This document shows, piece after piece, positions 1 through 9,173 of a stretch of 43,218 bases of DNA. Within the stretch, counting starts at the first letter, position 1. The number at the start of each line of letters is the position of its first letter. Source of the DNA: Gammaproteobacteria bacterium (lineage in GTDB: Bacteria > Pseudomonadota > Gammaproteobacteria > Steroidobacterales > Steroidobacteraceae); the NCBI GenBank assembly GCA_028293745.1, contig JAQGOF010000224.1, positions 1 to 43,218 on the forward strand, written 5' to 3'. The position numbers and the translations under genes are program-made. The notes under the pieces are model-generated. The model did no database searches, had not been told where the DNA came from, and worked only from the letters and a program-made list of their open reading frames with translations.

Positions 1-4
1 AGTG

Positions 5-78
5 CGCGCCCGGCGGGACTCGAACCCACGACCACCGGCTTAGAAGGCCGGTGCTCTATCCAGCTGAGCTACGGGCGC
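5..78 (-). tRNA. tRNA-Arg (anticodon TCT)
   Basis: Read on the minus strand this folds as a complete tRNA. The 7-bp acceptor stem is GCGCCCG paired with CGGGCGC. The D arm contains TAGCTCAGCTGGATAGAGC, the anticodon stem CCGGC/GCCGG encloses the loop CTTCTAA with anticodon TCT, and the T arm carries GGTTCGAGTCC. The 3' CCA is not encoded. It decodes AGA. A truncated glycosidase remnant lies just upstream of its 5' end, which makes the tRNA a possible old rearrangement boundary. Confidence 0.95.
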
Positions 79-166
79 GTAGAAGCGTGCATTCTAGGCA
101 TTGCCCAGGCCCGCTCAAAGCGGCAGCGACGGTATCACAGGAGTGCTTCAAAGGGCCGCGTAACGA

Positions 167-454
167 ACGTTGCAGCACGAAGTTCTCGTTGTCGAAGCCC
201 AGCCCGCAGTACAGCCGGCGGCTGTAGAACAGCAGTAGTCCGCCGCGCGCGTGCTCATCGATCTCGAGATCCGCCTCGACCTCGTAGGCCGTCTCGCCGG
301 CGATGAACGAGATCGGCGAACTGTCTCGCGGCTCAGTTCCCTTGGACGCCAGGAACAGCGTGTTGTCCGCGATCCGTACGCGCTGCATCTCATCGACACC
401 CGGGTGAAGCGCAGGGCAAAACTCCGGCCACTTATGCAAGAAATCGCCGCAGAA
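167..454 (-). pseudogene. remnant of a GH43 beta-xylosidase C-terminal domain
   Basis: One open minus-strand frame reads as a piece of the C-terminal concanavalin-like domain of family GH43 beta-xylosidases/arabinofuranosidases. Recognisable stretches are DEMQRVRIADNTLFLASKG, DSSPISFIAGETAYEVE and LLLFYSRRLYCGLGFDNENF. There is no start codon in a sensible place and no catalytic propeller. The similarity fades near 454 on one side and near 167 on the other, so both ends are missing. The piece sits between a tRNA-Arg and an unrelated gene on the opposite strand. It may be what is left of a xyloside-degrading enzyme that once belonged to the neighbouring GH3/LacI/TonB locus. The family call is by eye; a short divergent relative cannot be excluded. 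Confidence 0.6.
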
Positions 455-497
455 TCGTCGTCTAATTCGCCCTTCACCAGCTTGGAGGCATCTGAAG

Positions 498-1631
498 GTG
501 AATAAAACCATCTCGCGCCGGGCGCTGCTCCAGGGCGGCTCCGCTACTCTCGCCTTGTCCGGGACCCTCGCAGCGCTGCCTCGGCTGCTTCTCGCCGACG
601 ACACTGCCACGCGGACCTTCGATCCGAAGCCAGGAACCTGGCGCAATTTCGAAGTTGTAACGACGGTGCAGCTGCGCGATCCGTCGGCGGACGCGACGGT
701 ATGGGTGCCCGTGCCCACGATCAATACCCACTGGCAGCGATCGCTATCGAGCGAGACGAGTGGAAACGCTGAGCAGACTAGTATCGAAACAGACCCCAAG
801 AGTGGAGCTCGGTTCGTCGTGGCTCAATTCAAGGCGGATACGCCCTCGCCCTCCCTGCAGGTCACGAGCCGCGTCCAAACAATGGATCGTGCCGTGGATT
901 GGAAGAGCCTGCAAGACAACCGCGAGAGTACGGCGACGTTGCGACGATGGGTGCAACCGTCCGCGTTGGTGCCGACGGATGGCATCGTGCGGAAGACTGC
1001 TTTGCAGATCACCAAGGGTGCACACACGGATGTCGACAAGGTCCATCGGATCTATGACTGGACCATTGTGAGCACTTACAGGGAGCCGAAGGTTCGCGGG
1101 TGCGGGGTTGGCGACATCAAGGCGTTGCTCGAGACGGGCGATCTGGGCGGGAAATGCGCCGATATCAATGGATTGTTCGTGGGGCTTTGTCGTGCCGCCG
1201 GTATCCCGGCGCGCGATGCTTATGGCTTACGGCTCGCTCCCAGTGCGTTTGGCTACAAAGAGCTGGGTGGCAACCCGGCCAGTCTCAAGGGCGCGCAACA
1301 TTGCCGTTCGGAGGTGCATCTGCAGAAGTACGGCTGGGTCGCGATGGACCCTGCGGATGTCGATAAGGTAATGCGTCAGGAGACCAGTGAGTGGATCAAG
1401 GACGCGGGTCATCCCCTGGTCGTGCCAGTGAGGAAGGCGCTGTTTGGTGGCTGGGAGGGAAACTGGATGGCGTACAACACGGCGGTGGATGTCACATTAC
1501 CCGGGGCGGCGGGCGCAAGCCTGCCCTTTCTGATGTATCCGCAAGCTCAGAGTGGCGCTAAACGCTACGATTCGTACGACCCGGACAACTTCAAGTACAC
1601 AATCACATCCCGTGAGATCAAAGCTCTTTAG
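498..1631 (+). CDS. Tat-exported transglutaminase-like domain protein
   Basis: A 377-residue protein starting at GTG, with GGAGG nine bases upstream. The N-terminus has a twin-arginine signal (SRRALLQGG, then a hydrophobic stretch to about residue 33), so it should act in the periplasm. Residues about 180-290 form a transglutaminase-like cysteine-protease fold: Cys220 in GGKCADINGLF, His274 in SEVHLQKYGW and Asp284 in VAMDPAD give the usual Cys-His-Asp triad. Such domains cleave or rearrange amide bonds; the substrate here is unknown. The N-terminal 150 residues look beta-rich, as in other bacterial proteins of this group. The gene stands alone on the plus strand. Its TAG stop overlaps the TAA stop of the convergent lacI-type gene within the four bases TTAG. 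Confidence 0.85.
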   Translation: MNKTISRRALLQGGSATLALSGTLAALPRLLLADDTATRTFDPKPGTWRNFEVVTTVQLRDPSADATVWVPVPTINTHWQRSLSSETSGNAEQTSIETDPKSGARFVVAQFKADTPSPSLQVTSRVQTMDRAVDWKSLQDNRESTATLRRWVQPSALVPTDGIVRKTALQITKGAHTDVDKVHRIYDWTIVSTYREPKVRGCGVGDIKALLETGDLGGKCADINGLFVGLCRAAGIPARDAYGLRLAPSAFGYKELGGNPASLKGAQHCRSEVHLQKYGWVAMDPADVDKVMRQETSEWIKDAGHPLVVPVRKALFGGWEGNWMAYNTAVDVTLPGAAGASLPFLMYPQAQSGAKRYDSYDPDNFKYTITSREIKAL

Positions 1632-2698
1632 GCGCGCGTCAGCCCCCGCCCGTCAGGCCGCGATCCCGAGTGACGTACCCGGTTGGGTGCCGGCCCGGTC
1701 GACTGTCGGAACATCAGCGACGACGGCAGTACGTGCTCGGAGTGATCTGCAGGTTCACCGCTCAGAGTGCTCAACAGCAGTTGTACCGCCTCCGCGGCCA
1801 TGTCCGGGATGGGCTGTCTGATCGTAGTCAGCGCAGGCCAGACCTGACCCGCCAGGGGCGCGTCATCAAACCCAACAATGGAGATGTCCTCAGGCACCCC
1901 GAGCCCCATGCTATGGGCCACCGTCAGGGCGCCAGAGGCCATTTCGTCATTGCTCGCAAAGATCGCCGTGGGGCGCTTCGCAGGCGCCACGTTCAGGAGC
2001 TTGCGCGCCGATTGAACACCGGAGGCATGCGAGTTGTAACCCTGCACGACCAGCGTCTTGTCCAACCGCAAGCCGCAGGACTCGAGCCCATCGAGATAGC
2101 CGCGGTACCGGTCCATCACCGCAGCATGGTCCGGGTTGCCGATGATAAATCCGATCCGCTGGTGCCCCAGAGCGGCAAGTTGCTCCGTCATGCTGGCGCA
2201 GCTCTCCCGGTCGTTCGTACAGACGCTGCGGTACGTGTCAGTGTGTTTGCCGGGAGCAATCTTCACGAAAGGAATATCGAGGCTCTCGATTGCCTCCGTT
2301 ACCACGCTCAGGTCCGATAGAGGGGGTGTCAGAATGACACCATCGGCGCGTGATTGCCTCACGCTCCGGCAGACATCGTCAGCCAGCGACTCCGCGTTGT
2401 AATCGCAGGGCTGCATGACGATCTGATACTTCGCCGCCCTGCTCCTTTCCATGGCACCGGCGAGTACGCTGGTGGCGTAGTAACCGCACGAAACATCGTA
2501 TAGCAATGCCAGCAGGTAGGAGCGGTTGCCACCCAACCCCCGCGCGGAAGGGTTGGGATGGTAGTCGAGCTTCTGGATTGCCCGCATCACCCGCTCGCGG
2601 ATCTGCGGCTTTACGGTCTTTACATTGTTGATGACGCGCGAGACGGTTTTTATCGAAACGCCTGCGTGTTTTGCGACATCGATAATCGTTTTCGGCAT
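1628..2698 (-). CDS. LacI-family transcriptional regulator
   Basis: A 356-residue regulator. An N-terminal LacI helix-turn-helix (VAKHAGVSIKTVSRVIN, about residues 7-23) and hinge helix are followed by a periplasmic-binding-protein-like sugar-sensing domain. Typical stretches include HQRIGFIIGN, FASNDEMASGAL and ISIVGFDDAPLA. The start at 2698 is preferred to a longer in-frame reading because it gives the canonical N-terminus and has GGGA seven bases upstream. It lies 23 bp downstream of the GH3 gene and is probably cotranscribed with it, so it is likely the local repressor, released by a glycoside-derived sugar. Candidate operators with the CG-centred palindrome usual for this family lie upstream of the TonB receptor near 7.7-7.8 kb. 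Confidence 0.93.
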   Translation of the reverse strand: MPKTIIDVAKHAGVSIKTVSRVINNVKTVKPQIRERVMRAIQKLDYHPNPSARGLGGNRSYLLALLYDVSCGYYATSVLAGAMERSRAAKYQIVMQPCDYNAESLADDVCRSVRQSRADGVILTPPLSDLSVVTEAIESLDIPFVKIAPGKHTDTYRSVCTNDRESCASMTEQLAALGHQRIGFIIGNPDHAAVMDRYRGYLDGLESCGLRLDKTLVVQGYNSHASGVQSARKLLNVAPAKRPTAIFASNDEMASGALTVAHSMGLGVPEDISIVGFDDAPLAGQVWPALTTIRQPIPDMAAEAVQLLLSTLSGEPADHSEHVLPSSLMFRQSTGPAPNRVRHSGSRPDGRGLTRA

Positions 2699-2721
2699 GG
2701 TTCCCGGGACGATGGCGCGTC

Positions 2722-4794
2722 TCAGCGGCGAATGCAACCCCCGAGCCCGTACCCGTAAGGGAACAGCGCGGAGTCGCTCGAGCCTCCACCGCCACGCGGC
2801 CAGGCGTATGAGAGTTTCCCTGAAATGGGGAAATTCACCTCGCCATTGCTCTTGCGGAACAGGACATCGGCGATCCCGCCGCCCTCGGTACCCGGCCACC
2901 ACGCAACAGCGAATGCATTGGATGCATCCAGCTCAGGTGTCACGCCTCTGACCCGGCCAGTGAGAAATACCGCGACGACCGGAATGCCGCTGTGCCGTAA
3001 TCGTTGCAGCAAAGCCAGGTCCGCATTGGGCGCTACTGGCGCCTGCGAATGGCTCACCTCCGATACCTTTGGATTTGCCTCATCGAAGGCACTCACCTCG
3101 GGCGCCGGGCGCTGCATGTCGACCTCATGACCGTCATCAGACGGACCCTGGTAGTCAATGGACTTGATATCGCCATGCCATTCCGCATACGGATTCTCGC
3201 CAAACACGACGATCGCCACGTCCGGCTTCGTCTGATAGCTGCCCTCCGCACTGAGGGTGGCAGTTCCACCGGCGGCCGTAACGGCCGACCGGATTCCGTC
3301 GAATACGGACGTGCCGCCGGGAAAGTCTGCATTGGTATTACCAGTTCCCTGCCAGGAGATGGTCCATCCTCCTGCCTGCTTGCCGATGTTGTCAGCGCCA
3401 TCGCCTGCGACCAGTACGTTGGTTCTGGGGGATAACGGCAGCAGGCACTTGTCATTCTTGAGCAGCACGAGGGACTTCCGAACCGCCTCGCGCGCGACCG
3501 CCCGATCCTCCGGGGCGCCGATCTGCGCCGCTTTGTTGGCCAGGGGGCGCGACGAGGGGCGCCCCTTCTCAAACAACCCGGCGCGCGACTTCACACGCAG
3601 GATTCGGGTCACGGCATCGTCGATCCGCGACATCGGAATGTCGCCAGCACGCACCTGTGCAACGGTATTTTGCAGAAACGCCTTCCATTGCTCGGGCACC
3701 ATGATCACGTCGATGCCCGCGTTGATGGCCTGTGCACACCGGTCCTTGGAGCATCCCTGGACCTCATCCACGCCGTCCCAGTCGCTCACGACGATCCCAT
3801 CGAATCCCATGCGAGTCTTGAGCACGTCGGTGAGCAAGTGACGCTGGCCGTGCACCTTGAGCCCTTGCCAACTGTTGTAGGAGACCATGACGGTCTGCAC
3901 GCCGGACTGGATGGCAGCCACATAGCCCTGTCCATGGACGCTCAACAGATCCTGTTCGGAGGATCGGTTGTTGCCCCGATCGATGCCATGATTCGTGCCG
4001 CCATCGCCGATGAAGTGTTTTGCGGTGGCGAGAATGTGATTGCCATCGAGAAATGAGGGCGTATCAGCGGTTCCCTGAAGTCCCTGCACCATCCGGCCCG
4101 CATACTCGCGAACCAGGTCGGGCCGCTCGGAGTAGCCCTCGTAGGAACGACCCCAGCGGCTGTCACGAACTACCGCGACGGTCGGAGCAAACGTCCAGTC
4201 TATTCCCGTCGCCGCAACCTCCCGCGCCGTAGCCTCCCCGATCCGTTGAACGAGATCAGGATCGTGCGCAGCCCCCAACGCGACATTGTGGGGAAACAAG
4301 GTCGCACCTATCACATTGTTGTGACCGTGCACCGCATCCGTACCCCACATTATGGGTATCGCCGGCGCACCGCCTGAGGAGTCCATGGATGCATCGTAGA
4401 ACCGGTCTGCGAGAGATACCCAGTCGGATACGGCTGCGTGCTTCTCGTTAGCCGGAAACGCGCCGCCGCCGTTCAGGATCGAACCCAGCCGATACGTTTT
4501 GACGTCCTCGGGTGTCACGTACCGGATGTCCGCCTGAATCATCTGCGCAACCTTCTGCCCGAGGGTCAGCTTGCGCAGCAGCTCGGAAATGCGCGCTTCC
4601 ATGCGCGGATCCCGGTGAGCCTTGCTCGATATAACAGGGCTGCCGAGCGCGTGCGGCACCGGCGCCGAAGACTGCGAAACACGCGCCGGATCCGCGGGCC
4701 GGACATTTCCGTATGCAACCAGGACGCCGCAGCAGGCGGTAAGGGCGGCGGCTGCCAGCCAGCGCAACAGGGCTGGCCTCGTGGAATGAATCAT
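2722..4794 (-). CDS. GH3 beta-glucosidase-like exported lipoprotein
   Basis: A 690-residue glycoside hydrolase family 3 enzyme that should release terminal beta-linked sugars from oligosaccharides. The N-terminus has a hydrophobic signal and a lipobox-like LTAC with Cys21, suggesting a membrane-anchored periplasmic or outer-membrane lipoprotein. The (beta/alpha)8 domain spans about 60-400, with substrate-binding ATAKHFIGDGG and the catalytic nucleophile Asp338 in GIVVSDWDGVDE. The second alpha/beta sandwich domain starts with RKSLVLLKND and ends at LFPYGYGLG. Family members of the ExoP type usually run on for another 100-150 residues; this one stops there, so the C-terminal accessory domain is absent. 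It precedes lacI by 23 bp and follows the TonB receptor on the same strand, which fits uptake followed by hydrolysis. Exact specificity cannot be read. Confidence 0.92.
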   Translation of the reverse strand: MIHSTRPALLRWLAAAALTACCGVLVAYGNVRPADPARVSQSSAPVPHALGSPVISSKAHRDPRMEARISELLRKLTLGQKVAQMIQADIRYVTPEDVKTYRLGSILNGGGAFPANEKHAAVSDWVSLADRFYDASMDSSGGAPAIPIMWGTDAVHGHNNVIGATLFPHNVALGAAHDPDLVQRIGEATAREVAATGIDWTFAPTVAVVRDSRWGRSYEGYSERPDLVREYAGRMVQGLQGTADTPSFLDGNHILATAKHFIGDGGTNHGIDRGNNRSSEQDLLSVHGQGYVAAIQSGVQTVMVSYNSWQGLKVHGQRHLLTDVLKTRMGFDGIVVSDWDGVDEVQGCSKDRCAQAINAGIDVIMVPEQWKAFLQNTVAQVRAGDIPMSRIDDAVTRILRVKSRAGLFEKGRPSSRPLANKAAQIGAPEDRAVAREAVRKSLVLLKNDKCLLPLSPRTNVLVAGDGADNIGKQAGGWTISWQGTGNTNADFPGGTSVFDGIRSAVTAAGGTATLSAEGSYQTKPDVAIVVFGENPYAEWHGDIKSIDYQGPSDDGHEVDMQRPAPEVSAFDEANPKVSEVSHSQAPVAPNADLALLQRLRHSGIPVVAVFLTGRVRGVTPELDASNAFAVAWWPGTEGGGIADVLFRKSNGEVNFPISGKLSYAWPRGGGGSSDSALFPYGYGLGGCIRR

Positions 4795-4931
4795 CTTCGG
4801 GACCTACTTGTTCAACCAGCGCTACGCGCCGAACAGGATGTACCGCGGCCAGGACTTTCCAACCTGCCAGATTGGGGGATCTGCAGGCGCCTGGCCGCGA
4901 TACGGGGAAAACATGCAACAGCTCGAGGCTG

Positions 4932-7667
4932 TCAGAAGCTGACTTGCATGCGCACTCCATAGGTTCGAGGCGGATTGAAGATGAGCTCCTGGGTCCTCGT
5001 GTCGATGCCCGCCTGGGTGGCGTGAGCTTCGTCGGTCACGTTGTTGATGTAGAGCTCCACACGGGCGTTGGAGGCCTCGTGTGTGTAGCCAAGACCGAGA
5101 TCCATGTGGAAGTAGCCGCTGACCTTGTCAAACAGCCTGAGCTCTTCGGCCCCATAGGCCGTGGCGTTGTTCCTCGCATCCACCGCGATCACGTCCCGCG
5201 CACTGTTGTTTCCCGGCCCGCCGTTGAAGGCAGTGAGATACTGCCTGGTCTTGTAAGTGCCGGAGACGACCCAGTCCGCCATTCCGCCCGGTACGGCGAA
5301 CGCCTGGTTGAGGCGCATGTTCAACGTCAGCGGCGGTGACCGCGGCAACTCGTTGCCGCCGAGATCGATCACGGGGCCCGTTCCGGTGGGACCGACACGA
5401 CGTCCATCCGTCACAAGCGAGCCGTTCTCATACCGGGTGTTCTGGTACAGCACTGTCCCGGCAAGCGCCAGGCCATGTCCCAGACTGTATGCGCTGTCCA
5501 GCTGGAAGCCGATGCTCCTCGACTTGCCGACGTTCTGGTTCAGCGTGACGGTGGGACACGGAATATTGGGATTGTTGGTCCGGCAGTTGGCCTCTCCGAC
5601 CGGATCGTTTGCCAGGAACGCGATGGCAACCTGCGAGCTGAACACCTGGTCAGTGTACTTGACGTAGTAGGCCGAAGCGTTGAGCACCAGGGGACGGTCA
5701 GCCACCTGCAGGATGTTCTTGCTGCCGACTTCCACCATCATGCTCTTCTCGGGTCCGACCGGCGGGGTGATGAGCTTGGTGCCGGGATGAGCCGGATCGG
5801 CATCGACGGTGTCGTTGAAGCTCGGCGCCTTGTGGCCCAGCGCGACGAGGCCATACGCCATGTTGCTGTCAGTGAGCTCATATTGCGTGCGCGCCCGCCA
5901 GTCGACGAAGTTGCTGGAATTGGCGCCGTGCTGGACGGTCGCACCGCCGCCTGTCGACTTGAGGCCGGGATAGTTTGCGCAGGTGCCGCCGAATGCGCTC
6001 GCCTGCACGCAGCCGCCGGCCAGGAAGGTCGCCAACGTGTCGTTGATACCGTACGAGGTAACGCCGGCACGGTACAAGGCGACGATGTCCGCAAGCTCGT
6101 TCGGAACTCCGTTGCCATTCGCATCCGGGTTCCTCAGCGCACGCGCCAGTCCCGCCATGCTGAAGCCAGGCGTACCCGTACGGATAGGGACGCCATTCGT
6201 ATCTAATCCGGCAATGAAGTTGAAGCCGTCGCGGTCCTTGCTCTCTTTCGAGTAGCGGGCACCGGCGGTGACTTTCCATTTGTCGGTGACGGCGAAGGTG
6301 AGATCGCCGTAACCCGACTTCGATTCACCATTGGTGCTGCCCTGGTTGAACTCGAGGTACGGCAGCGTGTTGTAGTCCTGCGGAATGCCGAGGAATACGT
6401 CCTGGTGTTCCTTGAAGTAGTACAGACCCGCTGCCCAGGTAAGCCGGCTGGCACTGTCCGGGGACGTGAAGCGCAACTCATGGGTGTGCATCTTCGAAGT
6501 CGTATCCCAGATCAGGGCGCTGTAGTTGCCGTACACCCGCTCCGCAAGATACTGCGCCGCCAGCGGGTCACCCGCGTGGACGAAACCGCCGCGCTCGATG
6601 TTGGCATTATCGTCGCCGGGAAAGGCGTAGTCGCGTCCATTGGATGGATGATCCGACTGGTAATGCAGGCTCCGGTAAGCGCCGATGTACTGAACATTCA
6701 GAAAATCGGTCTTGTAAGTGGTATTCAGCGACAGGCCCCAATGACGCGTGTCCTGGGTCGGATCGAATGCGACCATGTTAACCCTGCGCGGATCGCTCAC
6801 GTCGTTGAAGTTAATGCCGGCGTTGGCGGCATTGAAGAAGTCGACACCGCGCGAGCCGGTACCCCGCGAGCGCAGATAGTCGCCTGTCAGCAGGAATGAC
6901 CACTGCTCGAGGGGCTGCACGAGTACGTGCATACGGGCGCCGAGGTCATCCTGTGATTCCCAGCCCGTGAGGTTGCGCAACGGACCCACATTCTTGACAA
7001 ACGGGTCGTGCGTCGAGGAATAGACCGAAAAGCGCGCCGCGGCCATGTCATTGACGAGCGGCAGATTCAGCGCGCCGCGATATTCCTTCTCGTTGTAGTT
7101 GCCGACACCCACCTGTGCGTAGCCGTCGAATTTGTTCATCTCCGGTTTCTTCGAGACGATGTTGATGGTACCGCCCAATGCATTACGTCCGCGGACAGTG
7201 CCCTGCGGACCCACGTTCACTTCGACCCGATCGATGTCGAAGAATGCCACCTGCAGGCCGCGAGGACGCGCCACGTAGACATCGTCGAGATGCGGCGCTA
7301 CGGCCGGATCTCCCAGCTCAGTGTTGGCATCGCTGCCGATACCACGCACGTAAATGTTCGTGTTGTCTTCGTAGTTCGATATTTCGACGCCCGGCAGGAT
7401 GGACGGTATATCGACCAGGTTGGTGGCGCCCAGCGAGTCGAGCTCCGCCTGTGTGGCAGTCACTGCGGTGCCGGCGTAGCTCTGCAGCGTTTGCGTCACT
7501 CGCTCGACCGAGACGACCACTTCCGCCAGCTCGGCTGGCTCTTGAGGCTTCTGGGCCGCCTCGTCCGCCGCGAACGCGCTCGTCATGGTCAACAAGCTGG
7601 CGCCCATGATCGTTAAAACAGACCTGCCGGCGCGCACGCGCCGCGATATCGGCAATACAGTCGCCAT
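4932..7667 (-). CDS. TonB-dependent outer-membrane receptor (glycoside locus)
   Basis: A 911-residue receptor with a cleavable signal ending near SAFAADEA, a plug domain at about 50-170 (LDSLGATNLVDIPSILPGVE, VRGIGSDANTE, GPQGTVRGRNALGGTINIV) and a long 22-strand-type barrel ending in the usual terminal phenylalanine (VRMQVSF). It should import a substrate across the outer membrane using TonB energy. The start is supported by the strong GGAGGGGGAG just upstream of the ATG. It lies between an MFS transporter gene upstream and GH3-lacI downstream on the same strand, so a plant-type oligosaccharide or glycoside is a reasonable substrate; a metal chelate is less likely. Two LacI-type palindromes and a TATAAT lie in the 164 bp between its start and the MFS stop, so it probably has its own regulated promoter. 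Confidence 0.93.
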   Translation of the reverse strand: MATVLPISRRVRAGRSVLTIMGASLLTMTSAFAADEAAQKPQEPAELAEVVVSVERVTQTLQSYAGTAVTATQAELDSLGATNLVDIPSILPGVEISNYEDNTNIYVRGIGSDANTELGDPAVAPHLDDVYVARPRGLQVAFFDIDRVEVNVGPQGTVRGRNALGGTINIVSKKPEMNKFDGYAQVGVGNYNEKEYRGALNLPLVNDMAAARFSVYSSTHDPFVKNVGPLRNLTGWESQDDLGARMHVLVQPLEQWSFLLTGDYLRSRGTGSRGVDFFNAANAGINFNDVSDPRRVNMVAFDPTQDTRHWGLSLNTTYKTDFLNVQYIGAYRSLHYQSDHPSNGRDYAFPGDDNANIERGGFVHAGDPLAAQYLAERVYGNYSALIWDTTSKMHTHELRFTSPDSASRLTWAAGLYYFKEHQDVFLGIPQDYNTLPYLEFNQGSTNGESKSGYGDLTFAVTDKWKVTAGARYSKESKDRDGFNFIAGLDTNGVPIRTGTPGFSMAGLARALRNPDANGNGVPNELADIVALYRAGVTSYGINDTLATFLAGGCVQASAFGGTCANYPGLKSTGGGATVQHGANSSNFVDWRARTQYELTDSNMAYGLVALGHKAPSFNDTVDADPAHPGTKLITPPVGPEKSMMVEVGSKNILQVADRPLVLNASAYYVKYTDQVFSSQVAIAFLANDPVGEANCRTNNPNIPCPTVTLNQNVGKSRSIGFQLDSAYSLGHGLALAGTVLYQNTRYENGSLVTDGRRVGPTGTGPVIDLGGNELPRSPPLTLNMRLNQAFAVPGGMADWVVSGTYKTRQYLTAFNGGPGNNSARDVIAVDARNNATAYGAEELRLFDKVSGYFHMDLGLGYTHEASNARVELYINNVTDEAHATQAGIDTRTQELIFNPPRTYGVRMQVSF

Positions 7668-7719
7668 CTCCCCCTCCCGAACAGTTGGTTGACTGTGGGC
7701 GGAAGAATTACACTCAGGA

Positions 7720-7733
7720 TGACAACGTTGTCA
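7720..7733. promoter_or_regulatory. LacI-type operator upstream of the TonB receptor
   Basis: TGACAACGTTGTCA is a perfect 14-bp palindrome with the central CG usual for LacI-family operators. It lies 53 bp upstream of the receptor ATG and downstream of the predicted -10 box, where binding would block elongation or promoter escape. The likely ligand is the LacI-type protein encoded at 1628-2698; this is inference from family and proximity. Confidence 0.65.
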
Positions 7734-7789
7734 AACTATGGGCGATGGTATTTTGGGAACGCTCACACAAGCGATTGAATTTACACTGA

Positions 7790-7822
7790 ATTATATTGTG
7801 TACCAAAAAGACAACGTTGGTA
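7790..7822 (-). promoter_or_regulatory. candidate promoter and second operator of the TonB receptor
   Basis: On the minus strand a perfect TATAAT occupies 7795-7790. A weak -35 (AACGTT) 17 bp upstream lies inside a second copy of the palindrome, GACAACGTTGGT (7810-7821), degenerate in its right half. Operator placement over the -35, together with the perfect site at 7720, would suit repression by LacI. The -35 is poor, so the exact promoter is uncertain. Confidence 0.45.
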
Positions 7823-7831
7823 CTTTCCAGA

Positions 7832-9067
7832 TCAGCGAACGTTCTTCAGCGGTACCAGGGCGGCTGCTCCGAGCACCGCGACCGCGCCGGCCACCGCAAA
7901 CAGGAGCGTGTAGTCTCCGCGGCTGACTGCCAGTATGGCCGGTGCGGAAAGCGGGGCTATCACCTGCGGCAGCGTGTTGGCAATGTTGAGAAGACCCAGG
8001 TCCTTGGCTGCATGTTGGTCGCGATCGGGCAGGACATCGGTCACCAGTGCAAGATCGACGCCTTCGTAGACGCCGTGGCCCATGCCGGTCAGCGCCACTC
8101 CAAACAACAGCATCGTGTAGGAATCCGAGGCGGCGATCAGCCACAGCCCGAGCCCCTGAATCACCGAGCCCGCCATGACGAACGGCTTGCGAAGCCCGGT
8201 GCGGTCGGACAGCCGGCCCGCGATCAGGCTCCACACGACCACCATGACTGCCCCCACGAGCGTGGACCGGAAGATCAACCGGGGCACATCGGCAGGTTGC
8301 AGACCGAGCTTCTCGAGGAGGAAGAACGGCTGATAGGCCTGCAGAAAACACGAGCCCATGGTGAACAGCACGCGGCTCAGCCACGCCCAGGAGAAGTCGC
8401 GGTGATCGCGTGGCTGCGATACTTCGAGCGCGGCAGGTTGCGCAGTTCGTATCCGGGCGGATGGAACCGGCTGCCGAGGCTCCTCCGGCAGCACGGCTGC
8501 GAGCAGCAATACACCGGCGATGCCGATCAGCCCGGGAACCACGAGCACCCATGTCATGTTGAATGACAGCTGCTGGACCAGGTACGTTCCCGCGATCTGC
8601 CCGACCGGCATGCACACTCCGAGGATGCCGACCACGGTGCCGCGCTGGGACGGCGGGATCCGATCGGGAATGACCGCCACCAGGGATGCGAGCACTGCAT
8701 TGTAGGCAAGCTGGGCGAGGCACCACCCTAGCAGCACGATGTTGATTGTGGGTGCAAGCCCGATCACGGCCAGGGCCGCACACCCGCACAGCACACCGCC
8801 GACCATCCACGGCCGGCGCCTGCCGAACCGCGACCTGGTGCGGTCGCTCAACGCTCCAAACACCGGATTGCTGACGAGCGCCACCAGGGCGCCCGCCATG
8901 AGGACCCATGAGATGGGTTCCGCGGCGTTCCCGGGAGCGAGCTGCCGGACACGCAGCGCCAGGCTGATGATGGCGGGCGTCAGAAGCGCCAGCCACAGTG
9001 CTGCGTAGGCAATCGCGTAAATTGCGATAAAGCGCGCGGAGGCCCTTCCTTCGGCCGCCGCGGGCAT
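7832..9067 (-). CDS. MFS transporter
   Basis: A 12-helix major facilitator superfamily protein of about 411 residues. The motif A region is visible between helices 2 and 3 as NPVFGALSDRTRSRFGRRRPW and its degenerate repeat in the second half as AGRLSDRTGLRKPF. The hydrophobic spans and the Pro/Ser-rich central loop split it into two six-helix halves. It should sit in the inner membrane and move a small solute, presumably the sugar or glycoside released in this locus. The start is uncertain: ATG at 9067 puts a short cytoplasmic tail before helix 1, while GTG at 9082 and a longer frame from 9151 are possible; none has a strong ribosome-binding site. It follows the serine hydrolase gene closely and is probably in one operon with it. 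Confidence 0.87.
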   Translation of the reverse strand: MPAAAEGRASARFIAIYAIAYAALWLALLTPAIISLALRVRQLAPGNAAEPISWVLMAGALVALVSNPVFGALSDRTRSRFGRRRPWMVGGVLCGCAALAVIGLAPTINIVLLGWCLAQLAYNAVLASLVAVIPDRIPPSQRGTVVGILGVCMPVGQIAGTYLVQQLSFNMTWVLVVPGLIGIAGVLLLAAVLPEEPRQPVPSARIRTAQPAALEVSQPRDHRDFSWAWLSRVLFTMGSCFLQAYQPFFLLEKLGLQPADVPRLIFRSTLVGAVMVVVWSLIAGRLSDRTGLRKPFVMAGSVIQGLGLWLIAASDSYTMLLFGVALTGMGHGVYEGVDLALVTDVLPDRDQHAAKDLGLLNIANTLPQVIAPLSAPAILAVSRGDYTLLFAVAGAVAVLGAAALVPLKNVR

Positions 9068-9173
9068 TGGAGAGCCGTTCACGCCGCGAGACGCTTCTGG
9101 TCTTCGACGATCAGATCCTTCATGGGCCGAAGTATACCTTCGAACCCGCACCCGGCCGGCTACAAGAGCGGTC

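Noticed and set aside
9068..9151. 28-residue N-terminal extension of the MFS transporter
   Set aside because: It is Arg-rich, unlike family N-termini, and has no ribosome-binding site; the shorter start is used, with the uncertainty noted.
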